From assembly GCA_002010665.1 (NCBI GenBank), contig MTON01000005.1, positions 106,264 to 170,263 on the forward strand: a stretch of 64,000 nucleotides of DNA. The letters are read 5' to 3'. This DNA comes from Candidatus Aminicenantes bacterium JdFR-78. Its GTDB lineage: Bacteria > Acidobacteriota > Aminicenantia > JdFR-78. A program made the translations under genes and the position numbers. Of the stretch, positions 18,997 to 28,099 are shown one piece after another; within the stretch, counting starts at the first letter, position 1; each line of letters opens with the position of its first letter. Under the pieces are notes generated by a model. It had not been told where the DNA came from and searched no databases. It was given only the letters and a program-made list of their open reading frames with translations.

Positions 18997-19689
18997 TTAT
19001 TCCCTTGGGCCAAAAATTGCTGTACCAATTCTTACCATTGTTGCCCCTTCTTCAATTGCAACTTCAAAATCGTGACTCATTCCCATTGACAGTTCTTTTA
19101 ATTGGATGCCTGATATTTTCATATCATTTATTTTCTCCATAATTTCTCTTAATTTTTTGAAATAGGGTCTAACTTCTTCTGGTTCAAGGAAAGGAGGAAT
19201 TGCCATTAAGCCTTTTATTTCCAGATTTGGAAGTTTAATAAGTTCCTCAAGATTTTCAAACAGCTCTTCTTCCAAAAATCCTGCTTTTGTTGGTTCTCTT
19301 CCAACATTAACCTCTATAAGACATGGCATTTTCATGCCTTCTCTTTCACAGGAATTATTAATTTTTTTTGCTAAATCCAAAGAGCTCACAGACTGAATCA
19401 TTTTAAAAAGCCTAAGCGCTTTATTCACCTTATTTTTTTGTAAATAACCTATCATGTGCCACTCTACATTTTCGTCCCTTAATTCATAGATTTTCCTTTC
19501 AGCTTCCTGAACACGATTCTCTCCTATTATCTTTATTCCAGCTTTTATTGCTTCTCTAATTTTCTCAGCAGGAACTGTTTTAGTAGCTCCAACAATTTTT
19601 ATCTCATTTGGAGAGCGACCTACTTTATTGCACGCAAATGCAATTCTCTCTTTTACTCTTTCAATATTTTCCCTTATATTTACATCCAC
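18997..19689 (-). CDS. yggS: Pyridoxal-phosphate homeostasis protein YggS
   Basis: KIVGATKTVPAEKIREAIKAGIKIIGENRVQEAERK, WHMIGYLQKNK, LSMGMSHDFEVAIEEGATMVRIGTAIFG. Confidence 0.95.
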   Translation of the reverse strand: MDVNIRENIERVKERIAFACNKVGRSPNEIKIVGATKTVPAEKIREAIKAGIKIIGENRVQEAERKIYELRDENVEWHMIGYLQKNKVNKALRLFKMIQSVSSLDLAKKINNSCEREGMKMPCLIEVNVGREPTKAGFLEEELFENLEELIKLPNLEIKGLMAIPPFLEPEEVRPYFKKLREIMEKINDMKISGIQLKELSMGMSHDFEVAIEEGATMVRIGTAIFGPRE

Positions 19690-19741
19690 TGCTTTAGAAG
19701 TTTATCAAACAAGCTAAAAAAGTTCAAATTCAGTTTTTTCG

Positions 19742-20137
19742 TTATTCTAACAGAACCGCCTTGTAACCGTAACAGATTATCCCAGCCTCTCCTTCGCTTC
19801 TTATTTTCCTGAACTCAACTTTTACCCTTTTCCCTATTTCTAATTCCTCAAAATCACAATCTACTATCTGAGCTAAAATTTTAACCCCATCATTTAATTC
19901 AATGATTCCAATAGCATAGGGTGATAGGTCAGAAAATTGCTCTGGAGGAACTCTTATAATAGTAAAAGAAGCTATTTTCCCCTCATCATTTAACCTTACA
20001 GTCTCAAATTCTCTGTTTTTACATTTCGGGCATATTAAGCGTGGCGGAAAGCATATGTAACCACACTTTTTGCATTTGCCCGCTTCTAATCTATATCTTT
20101 GAGGAATTTCTCTCCAATATCTCTGGGGAGTAATCAT
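19742..20137 (-). CDS. DUF35 Zn-ribbon/OB-fold acyl-CoA-associated protein
   Basis: CKKCGYICFPPRLICPKC rubredoxin-like ribbon followed by OB-like domain; adjacent to thiolase. Confidence 0.93.
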   Translation of the reverse strand: MITPQRYWREIPQRYRLEAGKCKKCGYICFPPRLICPKCKNREFETVRLNDEGKIASFTIIRVPPEQFSDLSPYAIGIIELNDGVKILAQIVDCDFEELEIGKRVKVEFRKIRSEGEAGIICYGYKAVLLE

Positions 20138-20149
20138 TTTTTACCTCCT

Positions 20150-21307
20150 TTATTCCTTTTCAAAAATATGAACAAGAGCGCTTCCCCCTGTTCCTCCCAT
20201 ATTTTGAGTAAGAGCTATTCTTGCGTTTTTAATCTGTCTTTCACCTGCCTCTTCTCTGAACTGTTTTACAATTTCTACAACCTGAGCAACACCAGTGGCA
20301 CCTACTGGATGACCCTTTGATTTGAGCCCTCCGCTTGGATTTATAGGAATTTTACCATTTAATGCAGTTAAGCCTTTTTCTACTGCTTCTCCACCTTTTC
20401 CTTTTTCAAAAAATCCAAGAGCCTCAGTTACACAAATTTCAGCTATTGTGAAGCAATCATGAACTTCTGCGAAATCAATATCTTCAGGAGTTTTTTTTGC
20501 CATTTCATAAGCCTTTTTCGCAGCCTTCTCAGTTGCAGAAAGCCAGGTAATATCATCTCTTGAGTGAAGTGCAATGGTATCGGTTGCATGACCAGAGCCT
20601 ATTATTTTTATAATCGGGTCTTTCTTAAGCTTTTTTGCTAATTCAACAGTGCAAAGAATTATTGCTGCTGCACCATCAGTTATAGGAGAGCAATCGAGAA
20701 GTCTTAAAGGGTCTGCAACAAGTGGAGATTTAAGAACATCATCAATTGTTATTTCAAAGGGATATTGAGCCAGAGGGTTTTTAGAGCCATTTTTATGATT
20801 TTTTACAGCAACCATTGCTAATTGTTCTCTTGTTGTTCCATATTTATGCATATGAGCCTTTGCAATTAATGCATAAAGACCTGGAAAGGTTACTCCATGA
20901 TAACATTCATATTCTTGGTCAGCAGCTGTGCCTAAGGCAAAAGTTGCTCCACCAGTGGTTACATCTGTCATTTTCTCAACCCCTCCGACTAAAACCACAT
21001 CACTTATTCCAGATGCAATATCTATAAATCCTTGGCGGAGCGCTAACCCACCAGAAGCACAAGCAGACTCGACTCTTGCGCTCGGGATTGGTGCAACTCC
21101 AAGGTAATCCGCTAATAGAGATGCAATATGTTCTTGCTCTGTGAATAAACCCGAAGACATCGAACCAATATACATTGAATCTATTCTATCAATTCCTGCA
21201 TCATCTATTGCAGACAGAGCTGCTTCTATAAATATTTCTCTCAAGGATTTGTCCCAGAGTTCCCCCCATTTATTCATTCCTACTCCTATTATTGCAACTT
21301 CTCTCAT
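20150..21307 (-). CDS. Acetyl-CoA C-acetyltransferase, archaeal-type thiolase
   Basis: [16 protein letters not shown] nucleophile Cys, [27 protein letters not shown]. Confidence 0.93.
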   Translation of the reverse strand: MREVAIIGVGMNKWGELWDKSLREIFIEAALSAIDDAGIDRIDSMYIGSMSSGLFTEQEHIASLLADYLGVAPIPSARVESACASGGLALRQGFIDIASGISDVVLVGGVEKMTDVTTGGATFALGTAADQEYECYHGVTFPGLYALIAKAHMHKYGTTREQLAMVAVKNHKNGSKNPLAQYPFEITIDDVLKSPLVADPLRLLDCSPITDGAAAIILCTVELAKKLKKDPIIKIIGSGHATDTIALHSRDDITWLSATEKAAKKAYEMAKKTPEDIDFAEVHDCFTIAEICVTEALGFFEKGKGGEAVEKGLTALNGKIPINPSGGLKSKGHPVGATGVAQVVEIVKQFREEAGERQIKNARIALTQNMGGTGGSALVHIFEKE

Positions 21308-21322
21308 ATTATCCTCCTTACC

Positions 21323-22366
21323 CTATGCTTTTAAAATCTTACCTCTGAATTTTGCATAAGTCCCATAATCAAGATAAAATTTCTTTCCATTGATTATATC
21401 CCATGTTTTTGGAGCTTTATCCTGAACTTCTCTTATTCTTTCTGTGACTCTAAAAATGAAAGCATCGCTACCAGCTCCAGAGCCAAAGGAAACGAGTAGA
21501 ATTCTGTCTCCTGGTTTTGCTATATCAAGAACAGCAGTTAAACCGAGAGGAGATGAACCAGAATAAGTATTTCCTATTTTTGGAACAAGTAATCCTGTTT
21601 CAATTTGTTCTTGAGAAAAGCCAAGCATTTTTCCAACTTTTAATGGAAATTTACCATTTGGCTGATGAAAAATCACATAACTGAAATCCTCAGCTTTTGT
21701 GCCGGTTTTTTCCATTATTCCTCTTGCTGCACCTAAAATATGTCTGAAATATGCCTTTTCTCCTGTGAATCTTCCTCCATGGCGTGGATAATGCTGATGT
21801 TCCCTTCGCCAGAAATCAGGAGTATCAGTCATAAAGGAATATGTAGCTTCAACCTCTGCAATAATATTGTCTTTTCCAAAAATGAAAGCTGCAGCGCCTG
21901 CTGATGCTGAATACTCTAAGGCATCTCCTGGTGCTCCTTGGGATGTGTCTGCTCCTATTGCTAATCCATATTTTATTTCTTCTGATTTAACCAAGCTGTA
22001 GCATACATGCATTGCTTCTGTTCCAGCTTTACATGCAAATTCAAAATCAGCACAATAAACTTCTGGAGTTGCACCAATAGCCTCTGCTACTATTGTTCCT
22101 GAAGGCTTTACTGCATAAGGATGTGATTCTGAACCAACATAAACTGCTCCAATTTCCTTAGGATTTATTCCTGCTCTTTTTAAAGCATTTTTTGATGCCT
22201 CAACAGAAAGGGTAATTGTGTCCTGATCCAAATAAGGCACTGATTTTTCTTCAAGCCTTAGCCCCTTTTTGTAACTCGGAGCATCAGCTCCCCAAACTTT
22301 TGCAATTTCTTCAACCTTAATTCTGTATCTTGGGATATAGGCTCCGTAACCCACTATACCTACCAT
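21323..22366 (-). CDS. Hydroxymethylglutaryl-CoA synthase (archaeal type)
   Basis: [29 protein letters not shown] catalytic Cys, FHQPNGKFP His. Track start at 22387; AAAGGAGG SD supports the internal ATG (MVGIVGYG) at 22366. Confidence 0.93.
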   Translation of the reverse strand: MVGIVGYGAYIPRYRIKVEEIAKVWGADAPSYKKGLRLEEKSVPYLDQDTITLSVEASKNALKRAGINPKEIGAVYVGSESHPYAVKPSGTIVAEAIGATPEVYCADFEFACKAGTEAMHVCYSLVKSEEIKYGLAIGADTSQGAPGDALEYSASAGAAAFIFGKDNIIAEVEATYSFMTDTPDFWRREHQHYPRHGGRFTGEKAYFRHILGAARGIMEKTGTKAEDFSYVIFHQPNGKFPLKVGKMLGFSQEQIETGLLVPKIGNTYSGSSPLGLTAVLDIAKPGDRILLVSFGSGAGSDAFIFRVTERIREVQDKAPKTWDIINGKKFYLDYGTYAKFRGKILKA

Positions 22367-22466
22367 CCTTAACCTCCTTTTAAACATTCATTAACATCTT
22401 AATATATTTTACCCTTGGTTTTCCTCCTTAAATTTAACCAATACATGACTTATAGTCAACTTTTCT

Positions 22467-22494
22467 TTGACATCATGAAATTTTTTAATATAAT
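22467..22494 (+). promoter_or_regulatory. Putative sigma70 promoter TTGACA-16 bp-TATAAT
   Basis: Exact -35 and -10 consensus upstream of the ORF at 22531. Confidence 0.65.
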
Positions 22495-22530
22495 TTTTTA
22501 CAAAAATTAAAACTTTTTAAGGAGCGAATA

Positions 22531-22881
22531 ATGGGAAATAAAGAAGATAGAAACCCTTCAGGATTACTTTTTGTAGCTTCTATGTTCATAGGAGCAGGTA
22601 TTGGTATGTTATTTGGTAGGGTGGAAGTAGGAGGAGCAATCGGAATGGGTGTAGGTTTTCTTCTAATGGCTTTTATCAGAACAAAAACCGAACCTTTGGA
22701 AGTGAAAATTCCATCTACTCTTTCAGGTTATTTTCTAATTCTTCTTGGTTTAGCTTTTATAATAGGTGGAGTTGGCTCAATTTATTTTCCAGATTTTATT
22801 TATTCATATGGGATAAGCATTTTTGTTATTCTTTTGGGACTTGGATTTCTTGTATTTGGATGGAAAATCATTAAAAAATGA
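22531..22881 (+). CDS. Hypothetical small membrane protein (about 4 TM)
   Basis: AAGGAG SD, hydrophobic ORF, consensus promoter upstream. Confidence 0.7.
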   Translation: MGNKEDRNPSGLLFVASMFIGAGIGMLFGRVEVGGAIGMGVGFLLMAFIRTKTEPLEVKIPSTLSGYFLILLGLAFIIGGVGSIYFPDFIYSYGISIFVILLGLGFLVFGWKIIKK

Positions 22882-22883
22882 AA

Positions 22884-23609
22884 TCAAAGATTAACTTTCA
22901 AATCGTCATTTAGAAGATAAACTCTATCAGGTGGAACAAATTCAGTTGAAATGGCTTTTATCCTTATTCCTTTTCTGTAAACTTCCTTCAGTAAATCTGA
23001 GAATTCAGGATCTATTTCCCTGAAAGGTTCGAATATGATCGCATCAGGTCTCTGAACAATAAAAACAATAATTGATTCTATGCCCATCTCTTTCATTTCA
23101 ATAAGTGCTTTTAAATGCCTTTTTCCCCTTTCAGTTGGTCTATCTGGAAATTTTGCGATTCCATTCTCTACATGGGTGCAGGATTTCACCTCAACCAGCA
23201 GTTCTTTATCATTAGGAGTTTTTAATGAAAAATCAATTCTTCCGTATTCAGGAATTAATTTTTCCGTGTTCTTAATATCAAAGTCTTTGAATTCGGGTAT
23301 GAGTTTTTTTCTGATAATATTTTCAAATATTGTGTTTGCAAAATTTGAATTAACAGTTACATAAAAATTATTTATTTTAATTGCGAAAGCATTATAATGG
23401 GTCTTCCTGTTTTTCGATTTCTCAAAGGTGCATAATATTTCTCTTCCTCTCTCTAAAACAGTGCTCAATTTTCCTGGATTGGCTAAATAAACTCTTTCTC
23501 TATTTGAATTATTAAGCTTAACTAAAAGTGTAAATCTGTTTAATCTTGAGAGAACAATTCCTTTAATAAAAGGTTTATTGTATTTTAAAATCAGCTTGGA
23601 TTCATTCAA
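22884..23609 (-). CDS. sfsA: SfsA family protein
   Basis: IVLSRLNRFTLLVKLN, VYLANPGKLSTVLERGREILC, IPEYGRIDFSL, FPDRPTERGKRHLKALIEM. Confidence 0.93.
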   Translation of the reverse strand: MNESKLILKYNKPFIKGIVLSRLNRFTLLVKLNNSNRERVYLANPGKLSTVLERGREILCTFEKSKNRKTHYNAFAIKINNFYVTVNSNFANTIFENIIRKKLIPEFKDFDIKNTEKLIPEYGRIDFSLKTPNDKELLVEVKSCTHVENGIAKFPDRPTERGKRHLKALIEMKEMGIESIIVFIVQRPDAIIFEPFREIDPEFSDLLKEVYRKGIRIKAISTEFVPPDRVYLLNDDLKVNL

Positions 23610-23841
23610 CAGGAATTTCCTCTCCTTTTATTTTTCTTGGCCACTCGATTTCAATCAGTCCAGGCTTCACGAGTCGAACCTTAATTTCTTCTTTTTTTAT
23701 TTCTGGGTCAATTTTGATTCTAAGAATATGAGTATCTGAAGTTCGCGAGTATCTGATAAATTTACCCAATCCATGCATGCTTATTCCCAATGGTCCGATT
23801 TTAATTCCAAAATCTTCCCAAAAATCTTCAAAATCCCACAT
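23602..23841 (-). CDS. Small Hsp20/alpha-crystallin-like protein
   Basis: 79 aa; beta-rich HILRIKIDPEIKKEEIKVRLVKPGLIEIEWPRK pattern; overlaps sfsA start. Confidence 0.5.
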   Translation of the reverse strand: MWDFEDFWEDFGIKIGPLGISMHGLGKFIRYSRTSDTHILRIKIDPEIKKEEIKVRLVKPGLIEIEWPRKIKGEEIPVE

Positions 23842-23932
23842 TTTCTCCCTCCTTATAGATTAAATAATACAATATTTCTTGACAATATGCACAAAATACC
23901 AATATTCTTAAAGGAGGAAAAGGAGAATAAAA

Positions 23933-25012
23933 ATGAAAATCGGAATGATGACTTTATGGAATGCTGCAAATGGACCTTCTATTCATGCAGAATTGATTGG
24001 GAGAGCTTGGGTGAAAATGGGGCATGAACTTAAAGTTTTCTCTTCGATTAAACATCCTGATGCGAGGCCAACTGGTCAGGAAGATGAAGATTTTGTGATA
24101 AGACATTTTATAGTTGATAATGTCGTACCAGTTACCAGAGCTTCCTGGTTTGATCCCTCTCCTCTTTTGGATGAGGACTATGAAATTTTTGTTGCTCAAA
24201 ATGTTGAAAGATTACCCGTTGAGAGACTTCTGGAATTATTTCCAAAAATTAAGGAAAAAGCAGTTACTGTCCAGATTGTTCATGAAGGAAAGCCTTCCGA
24301 GGACCCTCTTTATTACAAATTTAACTGGGATGCCATTGTCTGCTTTGATGAAAGATATAGAGAATATCTACTCGAGTTTTTTCCTCTGAACAAAATTAAA
24401 ATGATACCATATCCCTATCATCCTTTTAAACTCGGGGATAAGAAAAAAGCAAGAGAAAAACTTAATTTACCTCTAGACAAAAAAATTGTCTTTTCATTTG
24501 GATTTCGGACAGAAAATGTTTTGGATGTTTTGCCCACATTATCATCCATTGAAAAGGATTATCCCCTGAAATACTTAGTCGTTGCAAATTCTGAGAGCGA
24601 GACACGATTGTTATATGAGGTGAAAGAAAAATATGATTTTTTGGATATAAGGGTGAGAGCAATTCCCCTGGATGAGCTTTATACTTATTTACATGCCTCT
24701 GATGTGCTATTGGTTCACAGAGAATCCTCAAAATATAAAGCAGTGGTTTCTAGCACAATATGCCAGGTTCTTGGCTCTGGTTGTCCAGTTCTTTTTCATG
24801 AATCAAATTATGTGGAAAAGCATGGAGATGAGATAATTAAATATACTGATTTTGAGGATATGAAAAATAAAATGATTCAGATTTTTAATGGAGAATTTGA
24901 TTTAAATGAAAAAATAGAGGAATTTCTCAAGGAACATAATGCAGAGAAGATTGCTGAAAGATATATAAATTTATTTAAAGAGTTACTCTCAGTGCGTAAG
25001 AGGGGAATATAA
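23933..25012 (+). CDS. Glycosyltransferase, GT-B fold (GT4-like)
   Basis: SD upstream; KKIVFSFGFRTENVLDVLPTL...LVVANSESETRLL...DVLLVHRESSK...QVLGSGCPVLFHESNYVEKHGDEIIKY GT-B C-domain pattern. Confidence 0.75.
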   Translation: MKIGMMTLWNAANGPSIHAELIGRAWVKMGHELKVFSSIKHPDARPTGQEDEDFVIRHFIVDNVVPVTRASWFDPSPLLDEDYEIFVAQNVERLPVERLLELFPKIKEKAVTVQIVHEGKPSEDPLYYKFNWDAIVCFDERYREYLLEFFPLNKIKMIPYPYHPFKLGDKKKAREKLNLPLDKKIVFSFGFRTENVLDVLPTLSSIEKDYPLKYLVVANSESETRLLYEVKEKYDFLDIRVRAIPLDELYTYLHASDVLLVHRESSKYKAVVSSTICQVLGSGCPVLFHESNYVEKHGDEIIKYTDFEDMKNKMIQIFNGEFDLNEKIEEFLKEHNAEKIAERYINLFKELLSVRKRGI

Positions 25013-26182
25013 ATGCTACTGGAAAACAGTTTTAAAGACTTTGGAAAGGGGCAGATTTTATCCTTGAAAAATGGAGAGCTTATTTTCAAATTAGACTCAT
25101 TTAAGGAAAATCCTATTATTAAACCACAGGATATAGGTCTTCTCTGGTATGAAAATGGAACAAGAAAAATAGGAGCGGTTTTTAATAGTGGAGCTGAAAT
25201 CTTTAATGATAAAATTATCCTGACCCCGCGATGTCATAAAGGCTATTACAAAAGCAAGTTTTTTGATGAGAAACTCGGGATCGAGCGTTTCTGTTTAGAA
25301 AACTACATTTCAGAAGTATGGCCATTGATAAGTGAAGATGGAGTCCATTTTAAGAGATTTAACAACCTTGTGATTCGAGGAGATGGGACAGAACATAAGG
25401 ATTTTACCTATGGAATAGAGGATATTCGTATTATAAAGGTGGAAGAGAAATATCTTTTAGTAGGGTGTGGAAAAGTAAAACCTCCTTTTAAAGGTGAAAA
25501 GGCTGATAGAATTGCAATATATTCAACTGAGGATTTTAAAGATATTAAATATCATGGTATTGTGAAATCTTTTGATTCCCGCAATGCTGTTTTATTTCCT
25601 GAGCCAATAAATGGAAAATATTTTATTCTTCTCCGTTTTTATCCTAATATTCATCTCGATTATCTCGAAGGTGGATTGGAACAATTATTAAATCCTTCTA
25701 AATATGAAAAATACTGGGGAGAAATTTATAGGAGAAGAGAAGAAACCCTTCTATTAGAAGCTGGAGAATTTCCCCATGAAAGGGAAAAAATTGGTCCAGG
25801 TCCTCAGATTGTTAAGACAGAAAAGGGATGGCTACTTATTTATCATTCTGTAGGCGAAATTAGTGAAGAAATTTGTGAAATTTATGGAGTAAAAAAGAGA
25901 ATCGAAAGGGGATACTCGGTCTGTGCTGCTCTTTTAGATTTGGAAAATCCAAAAAAAGTTCTCCGTAGAACAAAATATCCAATTTATATTCCATCAGCGC
26001 CCTATGAATTATCCGGGAATGAGGAATATCCTGTTGATGTTCCATATGTTGTTTTTCCAACAGGCGCTATTGTGAAGGGAGATAAACTTGTGTTATATGC
26101 AGGTGCTGGAGATAAATATATAATTCTTCTCAGCTGTGATATCAAAAATTTAGTTGAATATTTATGGAATTACTGTAAATAA
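25013..26182 (+). CDS. Glycoside hydrolase family 130-like (mannoside phosphorylase) protein
   Basis: NPIIKPQD...GAVFNSGAEIF, TYGIEDIRI, RNAVLFPEPINGKYFILLR, IGPGPQIVKTEKGWLLIYHS, VPYVVFPTGAIV..KLVLYAGAGD. Confidence 0.88.
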   Translation: MLLENSFKDFGKGQILSLKNGELIFKLDSFKENPIIKPQDIGLLWYENGTRKIGAVFNSGAEIFNDKIILTPRCHKGYYKSKFFDEKLGIERFCLENYISEVWPLISEDGVHFKRFNNLVIRGDGTEHKDFTYGIEDIRIIKVEEKYLLVGCGKVKPPFKGEKADRIAIYSTEDFKDIKYHGIVKSFDSRNAVLFPEPINGKYFILLRFYPNIHLDYLEGGLEQLLNPSKYEKYWGEIYRRREETLLLEAGEFPHEREKIGPGPQIVKTEKGWLLIYHSVGEISEEICEIYGVKKRIERGYSVCAALLDLENPKKVLRRTKYPIYIPSAPYELSGNEEYPVDVPYVVFPTGAIVKGDKLVLYAGAGDKYIILLSCDIKNLVEYLWNYCK

Positions 26183-26211
26183 ATCCTTCGATTTACACCT
26201 CTCTCATTAAA

Positions 26212-26240
26212 TTGACATTGATTTTTTAATCTGATATAAA
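26212..26240 (+). promoter_or_regulatory. Putative sigma70 promoter TTGACA-17 bp-TATAAA
   Basis: Consensus hexamers at ideal spacing immediately upstream of the ORF at 26254. Confidence 0.6.
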
Positions 26241-26253
26241 GGGGGAAGATTTT

Positions 26254-28014
26254 ATGAAAAATAGAAAATCCTCGAGTTCAAGGAAAAAATCTTCTTTAAA
26301 ATCCTTTCTCACTGAATTGAGGGAAAAAAGAATTATTGAAATTTTGGCTGGTTTTATTGGTGGTGGATGGCTTATTTTAGAATTTGTTCACTGGATTCTT
26401 ATTGACCATTATCGCTTCCCTGAGGAGTCTCTGGATATTACGCTTGTAACTCTTATTGGGATTTTAATCTGCACCTTGATTTGGCGTTTATATAGTGTAT
26501 TAGATAAAAAAGTTAGAAAAATTAAAATGGAATTAATTTTGATTCCATTGATCATAGTAGCAACGGTTCTATTTGACACTTATATCTTTTTTCAAATAGG
26601 CGAACCTGAATTTGAAGCTGTTGCTGAGTCTAAGTGGAAGAATTCGATTGCTGTTTTACCCTTTGCAGATATAAGCCCGAGAAAAGATCAAGAGTATTTT
26701 TGTGATGGAATTACAGAAGAACTCATTAATACCTTAAGTAAAATTAATGACTTAAAAGTTGTAGCAAGAACCTCAGCCTTTTCTTTCAAGGGTAAAGAAA
26801 TGGATATTCGAGAAATCGGGAAAAAGTTAAATGTAGCAACAATTCTTGAGGGAAGTGTGCGCAAAGCTGATAATCGTCTAAGAATAACGGTCCAATTAAT
26901 TAATGTTGCTAATGGTTACCATATTTGGTCCGAGGTATTTGAACGGACCCTCGGAGATGTTTTTGCCATTCAAGATGAAATTTCTATGTCAGTGGCAGAA
27001 AAGTTGAAAATAAAGCTTTTGAAAAAAGAGGAGGCAAAGCTCAAGAAGCGTGGGACAGAAAATCTTGAAGCTTACAATTTATATTTAAAAGGTCGCTGGT
27101 TCTGGAACAAGCGGGATGAAGAGAGTCTTAAAAAAGCTATAAATTATTTTAAGCAAGCTATAAAATTGGATCCAAATTTTGCTCGAGCATACGCAGGGCT
27201 TGCTAGTGCTTACTTTGTCTATCCAGATTACAGTCCGGTTCCACCACAGGAATTCTATCTTAAAGCAAGGAAAGCAGCTAAAAAAGCAATAGAAATTGAT
27301 AGAAATATTACAGAGGCTTATACTGCCCTTGCCATGGTAAATTTACTTAATTGGGATTGGTCATCGGCAGAGGAAGGTTTAAAGTATGCTATAAGAATTA
27401 ATCCTAATTATGCAACTGCACATCAATGGTATGGGGAGATTCTATTATATAAGGCTCAATTTGATAGAGCTATAAAAGAATTAAAGCGAGCCCTTGAGCT
27501 GGATCCTTTATCCCTTGTAATAAATAGAAATTTAGGGGTAGCTTTCTATTTCGCTCGTCAATATGATAAAGCTGAAGAAGCGCTACAAAGAACACTTGAA
27601 TTAGACCCGAATTTTATTTGGTCACACATTTATCTTAGTTTAGTCTATATTGAAAAGGGAATGTATGGAGAAGCTCTTGCTGAACTTCAAAAGGAGAAGG
27701 CATTTGCAACGAGTGCTCGGGTAATGTTAATGCCTTTTGTTGGTATAGTTTATGCCAAGATGGGAAAAAGGGAAAAGGCACAGGAAATATTGAGTATTTT
27801 AATAGAAAAATCGAAGCATACATATATTCCACCAAGTTTTTTGGCAATGCTTTGCTTTACCCTTGAAAACAACGACCTTGGATTCAAATATTTAGAAAAA
27901 GCATATGAAGAGAAAGATTCTTGGCTTCGTTATGTTAAATTACCAGTAGTATTTGATCCTATTCGCTCAGACCCACGATTTAAAGCCTTATTAAAGAAAA
28001 TTGGCTTAGATTAA
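26254..28014 (+). CDS. Membrane-anchored TolB/FlgO-like domain plus TPR-repeat protein
   Basis: TM helices, SIAVLPFADISPRKDQEYFCDGITEELINTLSKINDLKVVARTSAFSFKGKEMDIREIGKKLNV, followed by multiple TPRs. Confidence 0.88.
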   Translation: MKNRKSSSSRKKSSLKSFLTELREKRIIEILAGFIGGGWLILEFVHWILIDHYRFPEESLDITLVTLIGILICTLIWRLYSVLDKKVRKIKMELILIPLIIVATVLFDTYIFFQIGEPEFEAVAESKWKNSIAVLPFADISPRKDQEYFCDGITEELINTLSKINDLKVVARTSAFSFKGKEMDIREIGKKLNVATILEGSVRKADNRLRITVQLINVANGYHIWSEVFERTLGDVFAIQDEISMSVAEKLKIKLLKKEEAKLKKRGTENLEAYNLYLKGRWFWNKRDEESLKKAINYFKQAIKLDPNFARAYAGLASAYFVYPDYSPVPPQEFYLKARKAAKKAIEIDRNITEAYTALAMVNLLNWDWSSAEEGLKYAIRINPNYATAHQWYGEILLYKAQFDRAIKELKRALELDPLSLVINRNLGVAFYFARQYDKAEEALQRTLELDPNFIWSHIYLSLVYIEKGMYGEALAELQKEKAFATSARVMLMPFVGIVYAKMGKREKAQEILSILIEKSKHTYIPPSFLAMLCFTLENNDLGFKYLEKAYEEKDSWLRYVKLPVVFDPIRSDPRFKALLKKIGLD

Positions 28015-28049
28015 AAAATTAACATTCCCTCCCCTTTCTCCATTTTACC

Positions 28050-28091
28050 TTTCACATTTAACTTTTCACATTTGGCATTTACATTTTAAAC
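28050..28091. repeat. Imperfect 14-bp tandem repeat, about 3 units, in a convergent intergenic region
   Basis: TTTCACATTTAACT / TTTCACATTTGGCA / TTTACATTTTAAAC. Confidence 0.6.
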
Positions 28092-28099
28092 ATTTCCCA

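Noticed and set aside
24114-24389. Plus-strand 91-aa ORF
   Set aside because: Out-of-frame within the glycosyltransferase gene; no SD or family match.
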